From: Flavobacteriaceae bacterium MAR_2009_75
Lineage (GTDB): Bacteria > Bacteroidota > Bacteroidia > Flavobacteriales > Flavobacteriaceae
NCBI GenBank assembly: GCA_002813285.1
Contig: PHTZ01000001.1
Coordinates: forward strand, 2,727,501 to 2,791,500
DNA length: 64,000 bases
Reading direction: 5' to 3'
Shown: positions 62,082 to 64,000 of the stretch, one piece after another
Position numbering within the stretch: the stretch's first letter is position 1
How the letters are laid out: each line of letters opens with the position of its first letter
Position numbers and translations under genes: made by a program
The notes under the pieces: generated by a model
The model's input: the letters and a program-made list of their open reading frames with translations, nothing else
The model's database searches: none
Told to the model about the DNA's origin: nothing

Positions 62082-62089
62082 CAAATTTA
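62082..62089 (-). promoter_or_regulatory. Candidate internal -7 element (TAAATTTG)
   Basis: On the minus strand this reads TAAATTTG, an exact TAnnTTTG. It lies 29 bases before the methyltransferase ATG, in an 88-base gap. It may be an internal promoter for the genes from 62053 leftward. No -33 box is seen. Confidence 0.4.
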
Positions 62090-62140
62090 GGTATATGATC
62101 TTAATTAGAAAACTCTTGTTAAATTATTAGTTCTAAGTCT

Positions 62141-63289
62141 CTATTTATATATCTTTCTGAAAATTGCCGCGGTGTTCGAACCCCCAAAACCAGAAGCAGT
62201 TTTTAAAAAAATATTACTGTTTTTTGGGGTGGTTTTACGAATGATATTTAATGGATGGGAAACTCCAAGTTCTTGAAACCCTAACGATGCAAACAGTTGG
62301 TTTTGATGTAAAGAATGCATTCCGATTATAGTTTCTAAAAGTCCGGAAGCTCCAAGCGTGTGGCCGAAATAACCTTTAAGGCTATTAAGGGGAGTTTCTG
62401 CCAAGCCTGCTCTGTTGAAGGCAATTGATTCCATTTCATCATTATACGGGGTAGCTGTACCATGTGCGGAAATATAATCAATATCAGTAGCCTCTAGATT
62501 AGCCTCTTTCATTGCAGCGATTACACTTCGGTAGAGCCCCTCGCCCGTTCTTGAAGGGCCAGAAATGTGGTTGGCATCATTGCAAGAAGCATCGCCTATA
62601 ATCTCAACGGATTCATCGACTAATGTATCAGGATTTTTTGTGACCAAAACACTTGCGGCCACTTCACCGATATTAATACCGGTTCTCGTTTTGCAATAGG
62701 GGCGACAGCGTTCATCGCTTAAGGCCTGAAACGCATTAAAGCCAGAAATTATAAATTTGGTGACCATATCTCCTGCAACTATAAAAACATGGTCATACTT
62801 TTTTTCATTGATCAATCGTTTGGCAATAGAAACGGCCATTACGCCCGAAACACAGGCGTTAGATAAAACGATAGGGTCATCTTTAAAATTAAAAAACTCT
62901 TTGATTTCATAAGCTAGGGCTCCTAAATAGGCCCGTTCTTTGGTGAACATCTCTTGATTTTCCAATATATCAATGTTGCCTTTTGTAGTGGAGATAATAA
63001 GGCCAACTCTTTCGGTCAATTCAAGTTTTGAATCCTTAATGATTTGATGTAGCGATAACAACATCATTTTCTCTAGCCGGGTATATTTTTTTTTCGGAAT
63101 CAGTTTTTCGAATGCTTTCTCTAAAACCATAGGATCAAGCATTGAAGTATAAAAAGGTCTTGCCAGAATATCCTTATCGTCTACCGAATTGAGCCCTGAT
63201 ACTTCGGCAGAAACTTTCTCAACAACAGTTTTGCTGTCAAAACCTAGTGAAGAAATAATATTATTGTATGACAAAAACGGATTATTCAT
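62141..63289 (-). CDS. Beta-ketoacyl-ACP synthase
   Basis: This 382-residue KS with intact triad has Cys in VLSNACVSGVMA (~150), His in YISAHGTATPYND (~278) and His in LKGYFGHTLGASG (~313). It is the second complete KS of the cluster and may extend a different chain or catalyse the first condensation. It overlaps the thioesterase gene by 8 bases. Confidence 0.94.
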   Translation of the reverse strand: MNNPFLSYNNIISSLGFDSKTVVEKVSAEVSGLNSVDDKDILARPFYTSMLDPMVLEKAFEKLIPKKKYTRLEKMMLLSLHQIIKDSKLELTERVGLIISTTKGNIDILENQEMFTKERAYLGALAYEIKEFFNFKDDPIVLSNACVSGVMAVSIAKRLINEKKYDHVFIVAGDMVTKFIISGFNAFQALSDERCRPYCKTRTGINIGEVAASVLVTKNPDTLVDESVEIIGDASCNDANHISGPSRTGEGLYRSVIAAMKEANLEATDIDYISAHGTATPYNDEMESIAFNRAGLAETPLNSLKGYFGHTLGASGLLETIIGMHSLHQNQLFASLGFQELGVSHPLNIIRKTTPKNSNIFLKTASGFGGSNTAAIFRKIYK

Positions 63290-63719
63290 CTAACAGGCCT
63301 GTTTTTAGTTTCCATTTCTTGAAAAACTCTGGCAATGCAAGCGATAGACCACCGCCCAACTCTACAAAAACTTGAACAGTCTCACCGATACAAACGATTT
63401 TACCTTCCGGGTTCAAGATTTCATATTTGAAAATCATTTTTGCCGCCGCTGAATCAATGTAGGTGGTTCTTACGGTTGCGATATCACCATAGGCCAAGGG
63501 CAGCTTGTGCTCACATTTTGAAGATACGATGGGGCTTGAAAAATTATTGGCTTTCTGGTCAAGATACGAGATGCCATGATGTCGGCCGAAGGCTTCTCGG
63601 GCATCTTCAAAATACTGGATATAATTACCATGCCAGACAATACCCAAGGGGTCACATTCAGAAAATCTGACCCTTATCTCACTTGTAAAACTTAGCTCTT
63701 TTAAATTTTTAGACGGCAT
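63282..63719 (-). CDS. 4HBT-family acyl-CoA/ACP thioesterase
   Basis: This 145-residue hotdog thioesterase of the YbgC/4-hydroxybenzoyl-CoA type has the Asp motif FSECDPLGIVWHGNYIQYFEDARE (in segments: CDPLGIVWHGN ~22-32). It probably releases the acyl chain from ACP or CoA at the end of synthesis. Its start overlaps the ABC permease stop by 11 bases. Confidence 0.92.
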   Translation of the reverse strand: MPSKNLKELSFTSEIRVRFSECDPLGIVWHGNYIQYFEDAREAFGRHHGISYLDQKANNFSSPIVSSKCEHKLPLAYGDIATVRTTYIDSAAAKMIFKYEILNPEGKIVCIGETVQVFVELGGGLSLALPEFFKKWKLKTGLLDE

Positions 63720-64000
63720 TTTTTCGCTCGTTATAAATGATGGAAATTGCAGTGGTTACCAAAAAGAACAAAAATAACAAAGCTATCTCGGGCAGTAGGT
63801 TGACTAGGCCAACATTTCTTAAAAACACATCGTAAAATGCATTCAAACCCCAATTCATGGGTGATATGCTTGAGAGTGCCTGCATAAATTTGGGCATGGC
63901 AAAAACGGGAACCCAAACCCCGCCAAGCGCAGCTAGAATGACCACGAAGGTTGCACCGAAAGGCGCAGATTGTTCTTGTGATTTGGCAATGGTTCCTAAT
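63709..64000 (-). CDS. ABC-2 type transporter permease, C-terminal part (start outside window)
   Basis: About 97 C-terminal residues are visible and the gene runs off the right edge. Two membrane helices are present: one around GATFVVILAALGGVWVPVF and one near LPEIALLFLFFLVTTAISII. The intervening loop (ISPMNWGLNAFYDVFLRNVG) is typical of ABC-2 permeases of the YhhJ/NatB type. It is likely the exporter partner of the cluster. Confidence 0.85.
   Translation of the reverse strand, partial: LGTIAKSQEQSAPFGATFVVILAALGGVWVPVFAMPKFMQALSSISPMNWGLNAFYDVFLRNVGLVNLLPEIALLFLFFLVTTAISIIYNERKNAV

Overview
The window looks like a chromosomal segment from a member of the Bacteroidota, most likely a marine Flavobacteriaceae species. 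The reasons are a SusC-type TonB-dependent receptor, many Sec, lipoprotein and Tat-exported proteins, start codons without clear Shine-Dalgarno sequences, a few TAnnTTTG promoter elements, the SDR-type threonine dehydrogenase, and a large flexirubin/aryl-polyene type pigment cluster. A Zobellia- or Maribacter-like genus is a guess. I see no phage, insertion sequence, integrase or CRISPR array.

Layout. (1) 1-6.7 kb: the N-terminal two thirds of a SusC/RagA receptor running off the left edge, a secreted laminin-G-like protein, and a membrane-anchored regulator-like gene that is split by a -1 frameshift at a slippery-looking CCCAAAG. (2) 6.2-13.7 kb: a two-subunit exported molybdenum hydroxylase (IorAB type) with an NTF2-like protein, an exported sugar-lactone oxidase, and a divergent pair made of an SDR dehydrogenase and a feruloyl-CoA synthetase-like ligase. 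This suggests oxidation of aldehydes, aromatics or lactones. (3) 13.8-21 kb: a CBM9-like protein, then a tight six-gene operon in which every product carries an export signal: a sugar dehydrogenase-cytochrome c fusion, a deacetylase-type amidohydrolase, a Tat-exported RidA, a Tat-exported SelA-like PLP enzyme, a lipoprotein RidA and an esterase. I read it as a periplasmic amino-compound catabolic module, and it is the least ordinary part of the window. (4) 21-25.5 kb: CsbD, an exported Gfo/Idh/MocA oxidoreductase, tRNA-Arg(CCT), an exported AstE/AspA-like amidohydrolase and a DUF4488-like protein.

(5) 25.7-32.5 kb: a polyamine operon with arginine decarboxylase, agmatinase, a deoxyhypusine-synthase-like protein lacking the catalytic lysine, and a small acidic protein. 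A GNAT-nitrilase fusion and a RimB-RimK fusion follow on the same strand. (6) 32.5-45 kb: a PepSY protein divergent from a two-component system with an SdiA-regulated-like protein, threonine dehydrogenase, TPR and other small proteins, a YeeZ-like epimerase, a large M28 membrane peptidase, a CBS protein, a pentapeptide-repeat protein and a short tail-less SSB.

(7) 45-64 kb: nineteen co-directional minus-strand genes that run off the right edge and form a flexirubin/aryl-polyene type cluster. It has two complete ketosynthases, a ketosynthase lacking the active-site Cys (chain-length-factor-like), a half-length ketosynthase-like protein, an ACP, a hotdog dehydratase, a thioesterase and a methyltransferase. 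Envelope and transport functions are a LolA protein with a LolB-like lipoprotein, an MMPL-PlsC fusion, a GT2-DUF2062 protein, a polysaccharide deacetylase, a beta-barrel protein and an ABC-2 permease. Auxiliary enzymes are a phytoene-desaturase-like oxidoreductase, a JmjC-like cupin and a C45 Ntn hydrolase. Ammonia-lyase and DarA/DarB genes are not in the visible part.
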